Assembly: GCA_018061525.1 (NCBI GenBank)
Contig: JAGOUB010000029.1
Span: 1 to 9,219, forward strand
DNA: 9,219 nucleotides
DNA from: Candidatus Peribacteraceae bacterium
Lineage (GTDB): Bacteria; Patescibacteriota; Gracilibacteria; Peribacterales; Peribacteraceae
Reading direction: 5' to 3'
Numbering within the stretch: the first letter of the stretch is position 1; each line of letters opens with the position of its first letter. Under the pieces are notes generated by a model, which saw only the letters and a program-made list of their open reading frames with translations, was not told the origin of the DNA and ran no database searches. Shown here one piece after another: positions 1-8,203 of this stretch. The translations under genes and the position numbers were made by a program.

Positions 1-831
1 ATCGAAGAGGCCGGCCGAACCGATGCCGAGCTCGCGCGGGTCGAGCACCTTCACGCGGCCGTCGTAGCGCTGCAACAGCCACGAGACGACGCCTTCGTTC
101 TCTTCGGGCGTGAGCGTGCAGGTGGAATAGATGAGGCGGCCGCCCACCTTGAGCGCGTGCAGCGCCGACTCGAGCAGCTCCTGCTGGACGCGCGACATCT
201 TGCCCACGCTCTCGTCGCCGCCGTACTTGAGGGCGTCGCTGTCCTTGCGGGCGGTGCCCTGGGCCGTGCACGGCGCGTCGCAGAGCACGCGGTCGAAGCG
301 CTCGGTCATCTGCTTGGCGTACCACTGGCCCACCTTCTTCATGACGATGGCGTGGCTGACGCCGCTGCGCTGGAGCGCGCTCTTGAGCGTCCACAAGCGC
401 TTCTCCTGCACGTCGTTGGCGACGAGCACTCCCCTCCCCTCCATCGCCGACGCGATCTGGGTCGTCTTGCTGCCCGGCGCGGCGCACAGGTCGAGGATGG
501 TCTCATCGGGGCGCGGCTGCAGCAACGCGGCCGGCAGCATGCTGGAGGCCTCCTGCATGTAGAAGTGACCGAGCAGGTGGAGCACGTCGCGGCCGAGCGC
601 CTTGCTGAAGTCCTCGCGGTCGATGAAGAAGCCTTCCTCGCACCACGGCACCGGCTGCAGGTTCCACTTCTTGCGTTCGGCGTAGGCGCGGAATTTCTCC
701 ACGGACGTCTTGAGCCCGTTGATGCGCACGCACTTGCGCAGCGGCCGGTCGGTCGCCTCTTTGAGGGCGGCGACGTCGGTGATGTCCGCGTAGCGGTCGA
801 AGGGGTGCACCATGGGTCGGGTCCACAGCAT
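1..831 (-). CDS. RsmB/NOP2/Sun-family RNA 5-methylcytosine methyltransferase, C-terminus cut by window edge
   Basis: The family transfers a methyl group from S-adenosylmethionine to C5 of cytosine in rRNA or tRNA, using two cysteines. Seen in 277 visible residues (numbered from the ATG at 831): the SAM-binding motif LDLCAAPGSKT near 113-123, the motif IV DAPCT at 185-189 that carries one catalytic Cys, and STCTLTPEENE at 236-246 with the other. The N-terminal part (RINGLK, then FYMQEASSMLPAALL) is the usual pre-catalytic region. There is no room for the NusB-like domain of RsmB, so it is closer to RsmF/NSUN-type enzymes; the target base cannot be told from this. The frame stays open to base 1. 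Start choice is uncertain: ATG 831 has GGAGG 13 nt upstream, inside a hairpin, and a second in-frame ATG lies at 813. It is divergent from the gene at 933. Confidence 0.93.
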   Translation of the reverse strand, partial: MLWTRPMVHPFDRYADITDVAALKEATDRPLRKCVRINGLKTSVEKFRAYAERKKWNLQPVPWCEEGFFIDREDFSKALGRDVLHLLGHFYMQEASSMLPAALLQPRPDETILDLCAAPGSKTTQIASAMEGRGVLVANDVQEKRLWTLKSALQRSGVSHAIVMKKVGQWYAKQMTERFDRVLCDAPCTAQGTARKDSDALKYGGDESVGKMSRVQQELLESALHALKVGGRLIYSTCTLTPEENEGVVSWLLQRYDGRVKVLDPRELGIGSAGLFD

Positions 832-837
832 AGGAGA

Positions 838-852
838 GCCGGAGCCTCCGGC
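838..852 (-). promoter_or_regulatory. Small hairpin over the only Shine-Dalgarno-like GGAGG of the RNA methyltransferase gene
   Basis: On the minus strand GCCGGA and TCCGGC pair around a 3-nt loop (GGC). The GGAGG lies in the 5' arm and loop. It ends 13 nt before the ATG at 831, longer than the usual 5-9 nt. If this is the true ribosome site it would be partly hidden in a stem. The pairing is seen directly; a regulatory role is inference. Confidence 0.3.
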
Positions 853-920
853 CAATCCCTCTCGTAAAACACTGAGAATCAGGAAAAGTAATGGAAACTA
901 TACAACTCAAGCCCCAGCGC

Positions 921-926
921 TAAAAT
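921..926 (+). promoter_or_regulatory. Candidate -10 box (TAAAAT) just before the GTG start at 933
   Basis: TAAAAT differs from TATAAT at one position and ends 6 nt before the GTG. With normal spacing, transcription would begin at or within a base or two of the start codon, giving a leaderless mRNA. No convincing -35 is seen 17 nt upstream (CTATAC at 898-903). A weak minus-strand box, TATAGT at 897-902, could serve the divergent methyltransferase gene, so promoters may overlap in this 101-bp gap. Confidence 0.35.
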
Positions 927-932
927 GCCCAG

Positions 933-1583
933 GTGAATCGCCAGCCCCCTGCTAATGACGCCGTCGAGGCCGCCCGGCTGCTGTGCGAGACGGCACTGCG
1001 AGAACACCGGCCGACGTCGCTCGTGGTCGGACCTGATTGGGAGAACCTGCACCGTTCGCTCGCCTACCGGTTGGCGCGCCTGCTCGGCGACGGCTCGCAG
1101 CTGGTTGCCGGCGCGCCGGCCGACGTGATGAGCCAACTGCTGAACATGCGAGCAAAGGAGCGCCATGATGTGCAACTACTCGTACTGCCGTACGTGCTGC
1201 ACGACTTCGCGCACGAGGGCCTGCCAATGGAGCGGACGATCGACGATATTGCCGGCGCCTTTCCGCAGGCCAACTTCCTTTTGGCCGATTACGCTCTCGA
1301 CCGAGACAAAAGCGACGAGGAGGTGCTCGCCGCGCTCACGGCCCAGATCGAACGCCAGCGCATCGAAGAACTGGGACGCGAGCGCTTCCTGCAGGAGCAC
1401 CGCGCCTTCACGTCCGTGCGCTTGTACGAGCTCTTCTTGCCCCACGGCCACGTGCATGCCGCGCAGTTCGGCATGCGGACGGTGCTGCAGGCGTCGCGGC
1501 TCAGGACCGCAGACGAGCCATTTGTTGTCATCGAGCTCGCACGGCCCCAATCGCGCACGACGGAGACGACATCAATCGCGTAA
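933..1583 (+). CDS. Hypothetical protein, 216 aa, with a methyltransferase-like Rossmann pattern
   Basis: I do not recognise the family. The order of elements resembles half of a class I SAM-dependent methyltransferase: a strand plus helix (SLVVGPDWENLHRSLAYRL, about 29-47), a second strand (GSQLVAGAPADVMSQLL, 54-70), a strand in the motif IV position (VQLLVLPYVLHDF, 80-92) and a following strand (ANFLLADYAL, 113-122). The glycine-rich GxGxG loop is absent; VVGPDW stands in its place. The C-terminal part has a charged helix near 123-155 and then RLYELFLPHGHVHAAQFGM (163-181). No signal peptide or membrane segment is visible. The start is GTG; no Shine-Dalgarno precedes it, but a -10-like TAAAAT sits 6 nt upstream. 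It is divergent from an RNA methyltransferase gene and converges on leuS with a 10-bp gap. The coding call is good; the fold is inference. Confidence 0.75.
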   Translation: MNRQPPANDAVEAARLLCETALREHRPTSLVVGPDWENLHRSLAYRLARLLGDGSQLVAGAPADVMSQLLNMRAKERHDVQLLVLPYVLHDFAHEGLPMERTIDDIAGAFPQANFLLADYALDRDKSDEEVLAALTAQIERQRIEELGRERFLQEHRAFTSVRLYELFLPHGHVHAAQFGMRTVLQASRLRTADEPFVVIELARPQSRTTETTSIA

Positions 1584-1593
1584 GCACCGTTCG

Positions 1594-4029
<2,436 letters not shown>

Positions 4030-4075
4030 GGTACCGCTTCCTCGGGGTGTTGGCAGCTTTCGCCCTCCCCCCTCG

Positions 4076-4103
4076 TTGACCCGGCCGGATTTCGGCTTAG
4101 GAT
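4076..4103 (+). promoter_or_regulatory. Sigma70-type promoter for the 159-aa hypothetical gene
   Basis: TTGACC (-35, 5 of 6 matches to TTGACA, 4076-4081) and TAGGAT (-10, 4 of 6 matches, 4098-4103) are separated by 16 bp. Transcription would begin near 4110, leaving a leader of about 45 nt that contains AAAGGAG. The site lies in the 125-bp gap shared with the divergent leuS, for which I see no convincing promoter. Confidence 0.5.
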
Positions 4104-4154
4104 CGGCGCGCGTCCATTCTTTCAAACCACGGCTTCCTCTAAAGGAGTCGAGCG

Positions 4155-4634
4155 GTGCCCGATGACAACGTGATCCACACTCCCCGCGCGGCGGGGAACT
4201 ACCACGTCTTCCTCAACCCCGGTCTGCCGGAACACGGCCGCCTGTTCAAGACCAGCGCACCCATGCAGATTGGCCTGTGCGGCTTCGAATCCATGCCCGT
4301 CCAGCTCCAGTTGGTGGACCACCCCGGCCAGGAGCCGATCCTCATCTCGACCCAGCACCTGGCGCCCGTCCCAGCCTTCGACGGCGACTATTGGGTGTTC
4401 CAAGGCTTCGCCGACGGCGGCTTGCAGCTCCTGTCGGTGACCCGCTTCTTCCCCAGCTCCGGCTGGATCCATCAGCACAGCGCGGTCCTGCGCATCGGCA
4501 CGCTCATCGTGGATGACCGCGATAGCCACCCGGTGGAGTGCGACGAGCGCTTGCTGACGCACTTGGGTGCCTTTGGATCTTTCACAGTCCTGAAGAAGGA
4601 AGGCGAGAAGCTGTATCTCTGCCGGGCCGCGTAA
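4155..4634 (+). CDS. Hypothetical protein, 159 aa, soluble and probably beta-rich
   Basis: I do not recognise this family and assign no function. The GTG start is well supported: AAAGGAG at 4141-4147 leaves 7 nt to the codon, the clearest Shine-Dalgarno in the window. The protein has no signal peptide, membrane helix or coiled coil. Alternating hydrophobic stretches (YHVFL at 16-20, VQLQLVD at 49-55, PILIST at 61-66, YWVFQGF at 79-85, LQLLSVTRFF at 90-99, VLRIGTLIVD at 111-120, FTVLKKEGEKLYLC at 143-156) suggest an all-beta or alpha/beta domain. There are three cysteines (42, 129, 156) and no obvious metal-binding array. The gene stands alone with its own promoter upstream and a strong terminator 32 nt after the stop, so it looks like a complete one-gene transcription unit between leuS and der. 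Confidence 0.8.
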   Translation: MPDDNVIHTPRAAGNYHVFLNPGLPEHGRLFKTSAPMQIGLCGFESMPVQLQLVDHPGQEPILISTQHLAPVPAFDGDYWVFQGFADGGLQLLSVTRFFPSSGWIHQHSAVLRIGTLIVDDRDSHPVECDERLLTHLGAFGSFTVLKKEGEKLYLCRAA

Positions 4635-4666
4635 CGCCGGCTGCCATCGACACAGCCAAGCCTTTT

Positions 4667-4708
4667 CCCCCTCCGCCACCGTGCGGAGGGGGTTTTTCTC
4701 GTTCTTTT
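4667..4708 (+). terminator. Rho-independent terminator after the 159-aa gene
   Basis: CCCCCTCCGC (4667-4676) pairs perfectly with GCGGAGGGGG (4683-4692) around a 6-nt loop. TTTTT and a further T-rich run to 4708 follow. The tract is T-rich only on the plus strand, so it ends transcription of the upstream gene. The der -10 box begins only 15 nt beyond it. Confidence 0.88.
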
Positions 4709-4722
4709 CCGCAAAACTCCGC

Positions 4723-4728
4723 TACAAT
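4723..4728 (+). promoter_or_regulatory. Candidate -10 box (TACAAT) of der
   Basis: TACAAT differs from TATAAT at one position and ends 9 nt before the der ATG. Transcription would then begin about 0-3 nt before the start codon, making the mRNA leaderless or nearly so; no Shine-Dalgarno is present in the intervening bases. A -35 would fall inside the T-rich tail of the terminator (around CGTTCT, 4700-4705) and is weak. Confidence 0.45.
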
Positions 4729-4737
4729 CCTGCCCGC

Positions 4738-6078
4738 ATGGCCAAGCTCCCGCTCGTCGCCATCATCGGCCGGCCGAACACCGGCAAGTCCAGCCTCTTC
4801 AACGCGCTCCTCGGCGAGAAGCGCGCGATCGTGAGCGACATTGCGGGCACCACGCGCGACCAGGTGGCCGCCAAGATCGAGCGCGAGAAGGTGGATTACC
4901 TGCTCGTCGACACTGCCGGCATCGGCGGCGGCTCGACCGACAAGGAGCTGGAGGACGACGTGGCGACGCAGACGACGATCGCCCTGGAGAAGAGCGACCT
5001 CATCCTCTTCACGGTCAACGGCCGCGAGGAGATCACCAAGAGCGACGCGACCGTGGCCGACTTGCTGCGCCGCAAGGCGAAGCGGCACGTGCCGATCATC
5101 CTGGTGGTAACCAAGTGCGACAACGCCAAGATCGAACAGGAAGCGCTGCCCCGCGCCTACGAACTCGGCGTCGGCGACGAGACCGTGGCGACCAGCGTCA
5201 CCCAGGGCCCCGGCGTGGGCGAGCTGGAGGAGATCATCGAGCGGCAGCTGGCGCAGCTCCACTTCGCCAAGGCCGAAGGCGAGACCGACGGTATCCCGCG
5301 CGTGGCGCTCATCGGTAAGCCGAACGTCGGCAAGAGCTCGATCGTGAACGCGCTGATGTCGGATACGCAGAAGGAGGCGAACCCGCGCCTCGTCTCGTCC
5401 ATCCCCGGCACCACCCGCGACGCCTCCGACACCACGCTGCGCCGCGACGACAAATCGTACGTCTTCGTCGATACCGCCGGCCTGCGCCAACAGGGCCGCG
5501 TGGACGGCGACATTGAGTACTACTCCACGCTCCGCAGCATCCAGGCCATCGACCAGTCCGACGTCGTCCTGCTGGTACTGGCCGCCGACGAGCCCATCAG
5601 CCGCCAAGACAAACGCATCGCCCGCCAGGCGCTCGACGCCGGCAAGGGCTTGCTCATCATCCTGAACAAGTCCGACCTACTCGAGGCCGGCGGCAAGGAA
5701 GCCAAGGCGGTGGAAATCCGTAAGGAGCTCTCGTTCTGCAAGTTCGCGCCCATCTTCGCTGTGTCGGCCAAGGACCGCGAGGGCCTGGCCAAGATCTTCC
5801 CCGTCATCGACCTGATCGTGGAGAACCGCAAGCGCCGCCTGGCCACGCGCGACCTGGTGCGCTGGTACCAGGAGGCCATCCGCGGCCGCCCGCTCGGCGC
5901 CGCCGCCGGAGGCAAGTACATCACCCAGGCCGACGACATCCCGCCGACGTTCGTGCTCTTCCTCCGCGATCCGAAAGGCGTGTACGGTTCGCAGCTCCGC
6001 ACGTTGGAAAACAACCTGCGCTCCACTTTTGCTTTTGATGGAGTGCCGATTCGGTGGTCGCTGCGCGAAAGTTCCTAA
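4738..6078 (+). CDS. der: Ribosome-assembly GTPase Der (EngA), 446 aa
   Basis: Double GTPase needed for maturation of the 50S ribosomal subunit. Seen, in order: first G domain with GRPNTGKS (11-18), AGTTRD (36-41), DTAG (58-61) and a G4 motif TKCD (125-128); an acidic linker; second G domain with GKPNVGKS (193-200), PGTTRD (223-228), DTAG (245-248), NKSD (310-313) and SAKD (343-346); and a C-terminal KH-like domain (about 365-446) with RGRPLGAAAGGKYITQ and the expected PPTFVLFLRDP strand. Length and order are normal for the family. The first G4 has Thr where NKxD is usual, a substitution known in other GTPases. The ATG at 4738 is chosen because MAKLPLVAIIGRPN is the typical N-terminus; the upstream in-frame extension would cross the terminator. 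It is followed by the inverted-repeat region. Confidence 0.97.
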   Translation: MAKLPLVAIIGRPNTGKSSLFNALLGEKRAIVSDIAGTTRDQVAAKIEREKVDYLLVDTAGIGGGSTDKELEDDVATQTTIALEKSDLILFTVNGREEITKSDATVADLLRRKAKRHVPIILVVTKCDNAKIEQEALPRAYELGVGDETVATSVTQGPGVGELEEIIERQLAQLHFAKAEGETDGIPRVALIGKPNVGKSSIVNALMSDTQKEANPRLVSSIPGTTRDASDTTLRRDDKSYVFVDTAGLRQQGRVDGDIEYYSTLRSIQAIDQSDVVLLVLAADEPISRQDKRIARQALDAGKGLLIILNKSDLLEAGGKEAKAVEIRKELSFCKFAPIFAVSAKDREGLAKIFPVIDLIVENRKRRLATRDLVRWYQEAIRGRPLGAAAGGKYITQADDIPPTFVLFLRDPKGVYGSQLRTLENNLRSTFAFDGVPIRWSLRESS

Positions 6079-6136
6079 AAAGGATCCTCGTTATCCGCCC
6101 CGGGCGCACGGTGGCGGAGGGTACACGACATCCCTC

Positions 6137-6303
6137 AACAGGGTGGCCGCCTCGTTGTGGTGCCGTCGCGCGATTGGCGAAGCTGTCCGCGAATAATGGC
6201 GGCGCAGGTCCGAGGCCGCGCGACTCAAGAGAGGCGCGGCCGAGTTTGCGCCGCCCGCGGACCGAGCCATTTCGCGCAGGCAACACAACGTCAGCGGCCT
6301 GTT
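6137..6303. repeat. Long imperfect inverted repeat (about 54 bp in nested order), type unknown
   Basis: This fills most of the 266-bp gap between the convergent der and LOG-family genes. From outside in, these segments pair in strict order: AACA 6137-6140 with TGTT 6300-6303; GGCCGC 6145-6150 with 6294-6299; CGTTGTG 6153-6159 with 6284-6290; TGCC 6161-6164 with 6279-6282; GCGCGA 6168-6173 with 6272-6277; GGC 6176-6178 with 6266-6268; GTCCGCG 6185-6191 with 6256-6262; GGCGGCGCA 6198-6206 with 6247-6255; and GGCCGCGC 6214-6221 with 6234-6241, closing on a 12-nt loop. Internal loops are 0-7 nt per side. It could be a structured RNA, a MITE or REP-like element, or a decayed palindrome. No convincing coding frame is seen. 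The pairing is observed; identity is unknown. Confidence 0.75.
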
Positions 6304-6310
6304 TCTTTCT

Positions 6311-6337
6311 CCACTTTCTTTGCGCCAAAGAAAGTGG
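6311..6337. repeat. Perfect 11-bp hairpin next to the LOG-family stop codon
   Basis: CCACTTTCTTT (6311-6321) and AAAGAAAGTGG (6327-6337) are perfect complements around GCGCC. It lies 7 nt beyond the LOG-gene stop codon on the minus strand and 7 nt outside the long inverted repeat. Neither strand has a T-run straight after the stem, so it is not a textbook rho-independent terminator. It may be an mRNA 3'-end stem or the boundary of a repeat element. Confidence 0.7.
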
Positions 6338-6344
6338 ATACCAA

Positions 6345-6974
6345 TTAACCAGGCAACTTCTTATCACGCACCCGACTATCCTGCCGATACGGCAGCGGGA
6401 AGGCACGAATGGCGGTCTCGAGCTTATCGAGCAACTTGGCCGGATCGTCGTCGAAGACCATGTTCGGCGGGATCTCGCGCTTGCAGAGATCGCGGATGAT
6501 CGACTCGATGTGGTTGCTGATGCCGCCGGAGTTCGTGACGACGCCGATCGGGCGGCCTTCGTCGTAGGCGATCGTCAGCTCATTGAGCGTACCGACGCCG
6601 CCGCTGATGATGACGACGCCGTCCGCCGAGCGGATGTTGATGACGTCTCGGGACATGAAGCCCATGCCCGTATAGATGAGGAAGTCGTGCTCGTGCGGCG
6701 AGAGGTATTCGTTGACGTGCTCGTACTCCGAGAAGGCGGGCGAGATACCGATGGTGAAGCCGCCCTGCTCCTTGGCGGCGAGCATTGCATCGTGCGGCAG
6801 GCCGGGGCAGGCGCCATTGATGAAGATGTGGCCGCGGGCGCCGATCTCGCGACCGAGCACCTTCGCCTTGTCGCGGGCGACGGGATCCTCGATGAGGGGG
6901 CCACTGGCAGCGCCCATCACGCCAATCTTGAGGCGGTGATAGTGGGAAGAGCCGGATCCGGCAGCGGGATTCAT
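6345..6974 (-). CDS. LOG/TIGR00725-type SLOG-domain nucleotide-binding protein, 209 aa
   Basis: Members of the LOG (Lonely Guy, lysine-decarboxylase-like) superfamily have a Rossmann-like fold that binds nucleotides; some hydrolyse cytokinin riboside monophosphates to free base and ribose phosphate. Seen: an N-terminal strand KIGVMGAASGP (16-26), a second strand and loop HIFINGACPGLPHDAMLAA (49-67), SRDVINIRSADGVVIISGG (108-126), and the signature SGGVGTLNEL (124-133), matching the PGGxGTxxE motif with Ser for Pro. The SRDxxxxxxAD segment has Asp where the family usually has Asn. The C-terminus (NHIESIIRDL, then helix LLDKLETAI) is as expected. The substrate cannot be assigned. The ATG at 6974 is the only start close to the conserved fold; the frame is open to 7058 but that tail looks non-coding. 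No Shine-Dalgarno is seen. Confidence 0.88.
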   Translation of the reverse strand: MNPAAGSGSSHYHRLKIGVMGAASGPLIEDPVARDKAKVLGREIGARGHIFINGACPGLPHDAMLAAKEQGGFTIGISPAFSEYEHVNEYLSPHEHDFLIYTGMGFMSRDVINIRSADGVVIISGGVGTLNELTIAYDEGRPIGVVTNSGGISNHIESIIRDLCKREIPPNMVFDDDPAKLLDKLETAIRAFPLPYRQDSRVRDKKLPG

Positions 6975-6982
6975 GTGTCTGT

Positions 6983-7004
6983 CTGGAACGCTTCCAGTAT
7001 AGCA
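6983..7004 (-). promoter_or_regulatory. Extended -10 promoter of the LOG-family gene, with an overlapping palindrome
   Basis: On the minus strand TGCTATACT (7004-6996) is an extended -10 box (TGnTATAAT type). Transcription would begin about 15 nt before the ATG at 6974. A perfect palindrome, CTGGAACGCTTCCAG (6983-6997), overlaps the end of the -10 and covers the likely start site; it could be an operator or a 5'-end mRNA stem. No clear -35 is seen, as is common with extended -10 promoters. Confidence 0.5.
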
Positions 7005-7060
7005 GAAACGGCGACTTACGGCTAGCAGCCTCGCTCCCCCGCCACCTTCCTTTTGCACGC

Positions 7061-7077
7061 TAAGTATGGTATACTTA
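7061..7077 (+). promoter_or_regulatory. Extended -10 promoter of the Cys-rich gene inside a 17-bp palindrome
   Basis: TGGTATACT (7067-7075) is an extended -10 box, and the start site would be near 7082, giving a leader of about 27 nt. The box is embedded in the perfect palindrome TAAGTATGGTATACTTA (7-bp arms, 3-bp centre). A dimeric repressor bound there would block RNA polymerase; the regulator is not in the window. The leader has no Shine-Dalgarno; it is pyrimidine-rich instead. Confidence 0.5.
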
Positions 7078-7108
7078 ACATCAACACACCGCTCCTCCCA
7101 ACACCCAC

Positions 7109-8179
7109 ATGCACTCCTCCCGCAGGATCGAGCCTTTGAGCATCGTGCTCTCTTTGTCCCTGGTCGCGATCGGCGGCATCGTCGCGATGCAGCAGACCGG
7201 CCTCTTCGCCGCCGTCAGCGGTGGCACCCTGCCGCCCGTGTGCGGCAACGGTAAGCAGGAGAACGGAGAGCAGTGCGACCTCGGTTCCAAGAACGATGTC
7301 GACGGACGCAGCACCTGTTCCACGAGCTGCAAGGTGAACCCGAGTCCCATCCGGGAGCTCGGCAAGGCCACCGGTATTCCTCAATACCAGGCCGAGAAGT
7401 TCTGCGGAAATAACGTGAAGGAGGACGGCGAGCAGTGCGACCTGGGCACCAAGAACGGCCCCTATGGCGTGAGCGACTGCTCGCGTGAGTGCACGCTGAA
7501 CAAGGCCGCCTCCTCTAGCAAGACGGCCGCCCAGTGCGGCAACGGCATCAAGGAAGGCACCGAGCAGTGCGACAAGGGCGACGCCAACGGCTCCTATGGC
7601 AACGGTGACGGCAGCTGCACCCTGGAGTGTCGTCATGCTTCGTCCTCCAAGTCCAGCTCCAGCAAGCCCGCCTGCGGCAACTACGTGCTCGAGGGCAGTG
7701 AGGCCTGCGACGACGGCAACAAGAACGCAGGCGACGGCTGCAACGGCAGCTGCAAAGTCGAGAAGGGCTACCTGTGCAGCGGCTCCTCCTGCACCAAGCT
7801 CTGCGGCAACCGCACCATCGACGCTGGCGAGAAGTGTGACGACGGCAATGCCAAGGCCGGCGACGGCTGCAGCGACGTCTGCAAGGTCGAGAAGGGGTAC
7901 ACCTGCGTCCCCGGCAGCTGCGCCCCCAGCTGCGGCAACGGCATGAAGGACTCCGGCGAGAAGTGCGACGACAGCAACCGCAACAGCGGCGACGGCTGCA
8001 GCAACAACTGCGTGATCGAAACCGGTTACATGTGCGAGGGCATCGGCGCCGGCAGCTGCATGGCTAAGCCTGTCTGCGGCAATGGCGCCAGGGAGGCTAA
8101 AGAAGAGTGCGACCTCGGCGCCGGCAACGGCAAGGCCGGAGTGAGCGACTGCTCCAAACAGTGCAAGCTCAACCGCTGA
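7109..8179 (+). CDS. Secreted or membrane-anchored Cys-rich repeat protein (DUF4215-like), 356 aa
   Basis: An N-terminal signal or anchor segment is visible: Arg-Arg at 5-6 followed by a hydrophobic stretch 11-26, with possible cleavage near FAAVSG (33-38). The mature part is seven repeats, each starting with CGN, at residues 45, 99, 143, 189, 232, 275 and 323. Repeats 1, 2, 3 and 7 hold four cysteines (ending in types such as VSDCSRECTLN). Repeats 4-6 hold six and match the DUF4215/Myxococcus Cys-rich consensus: GExCDDGNxxxGDGC, then GYxC and a last Cys. The 34 cysteines are all in repeats and even in number, which suggests disulfides outside the cytoplasm. Ser/Lys-rich linkers lie at 134-139 and 177-187. 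Such repeats occur in surface proteins of unknown role. No enzyme domain, LPXTG or C-terminal anchor is seen. The start is the ATG opening the signal segment. Confidence 0.9.
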   Translation: MHSSRRIEPLSIVLSLSLVAIGGIVAMQQTGLFAAVSGGTLPPVCGNGKQENGEQCDLGSKNDVDGRSTCSTSCKVNPSPIRELGKATGIPQYQAEKFCGNNVKEDGEQCDLGTKNGPYGVSDCSRECTLNKAASSSKTAAQCGNGIKEGTEQCDKGDANGSYGNGDGSCTLECRHASSSKSSSSKPACGNYVLEGSEACDDGNKNAGDGCNGSCKVEKGYLCSGSSCTKLCGNRTIDAGEKCDDGNAKAGDGCSDVCKVEKGYTCVPGSCAPSCGNGMKDSGEKCDDSNRNSGDGCSNNCVIETGYMCEGIGAGSCMAKPVCGNGAREAKEECDLGAGNGKAGVSDCSKQCKLNR

Positions 8180-8203
8180 TACGCCTCCATTCTAAGGCAC
8201 TTC

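Noticed and set aside
157..867. Plus-strand open frame of 236 codons over the RNA methyltransferase gene
   Set aside because: Antisense shadow of a strongly conserved coding frame; the composition is Ala/Arg/His/Leu-rich with no motif.
4030..4125. N-terminal extension of LeuRS to the ATG at 4125
   Set aside because: The extra 32 residues are unlike LeuRS N-termini, and a good Shine-Dalgarno sits within this stretch, correctly spaced for the ATG at 4029.
4582..5607. Minus-strand open frame of 341 codons over der
   Set aside because: Antisense to both Der GTPase domains, and its 3' part runs through the terminator; the protein is compositionally biased.
6137..6303. The long palindrome as an integron attC site
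   Set aside because: No GTTRRRY/RYYYAAC core pair was found at the expected ends, and there is no gene cassette or integrase in the window.
6137..6303. The long palindrome as 6S RNA
   Set aside because: Length and rod shape fit loosely, but there is no large central single-stranded bubble; the short stems are evenly spaced.
6054..7025. Plus-strand open frame of 323 codons across the inverted repeat and the LOG gene
   Set aside because: It runs through the palindrome and is antisense to a conserved LOG-family gene; no family resemblance.
7022..7636. Minus-strand open frame of 204 codons with hydrophobic stretches
   Set aside because: Antisense to the Cys-rich repeats; the apparent hydrophobicity comes from the reverse complement of GC-rich codons.
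7241..8178. The repeated CGN...CD coding units as a DNA-level tandem repeat or CRISPR-like array
   Set aside because: The repeats are conserved at protein level only; unit lengths and bases vary and all lie in one reading frame.
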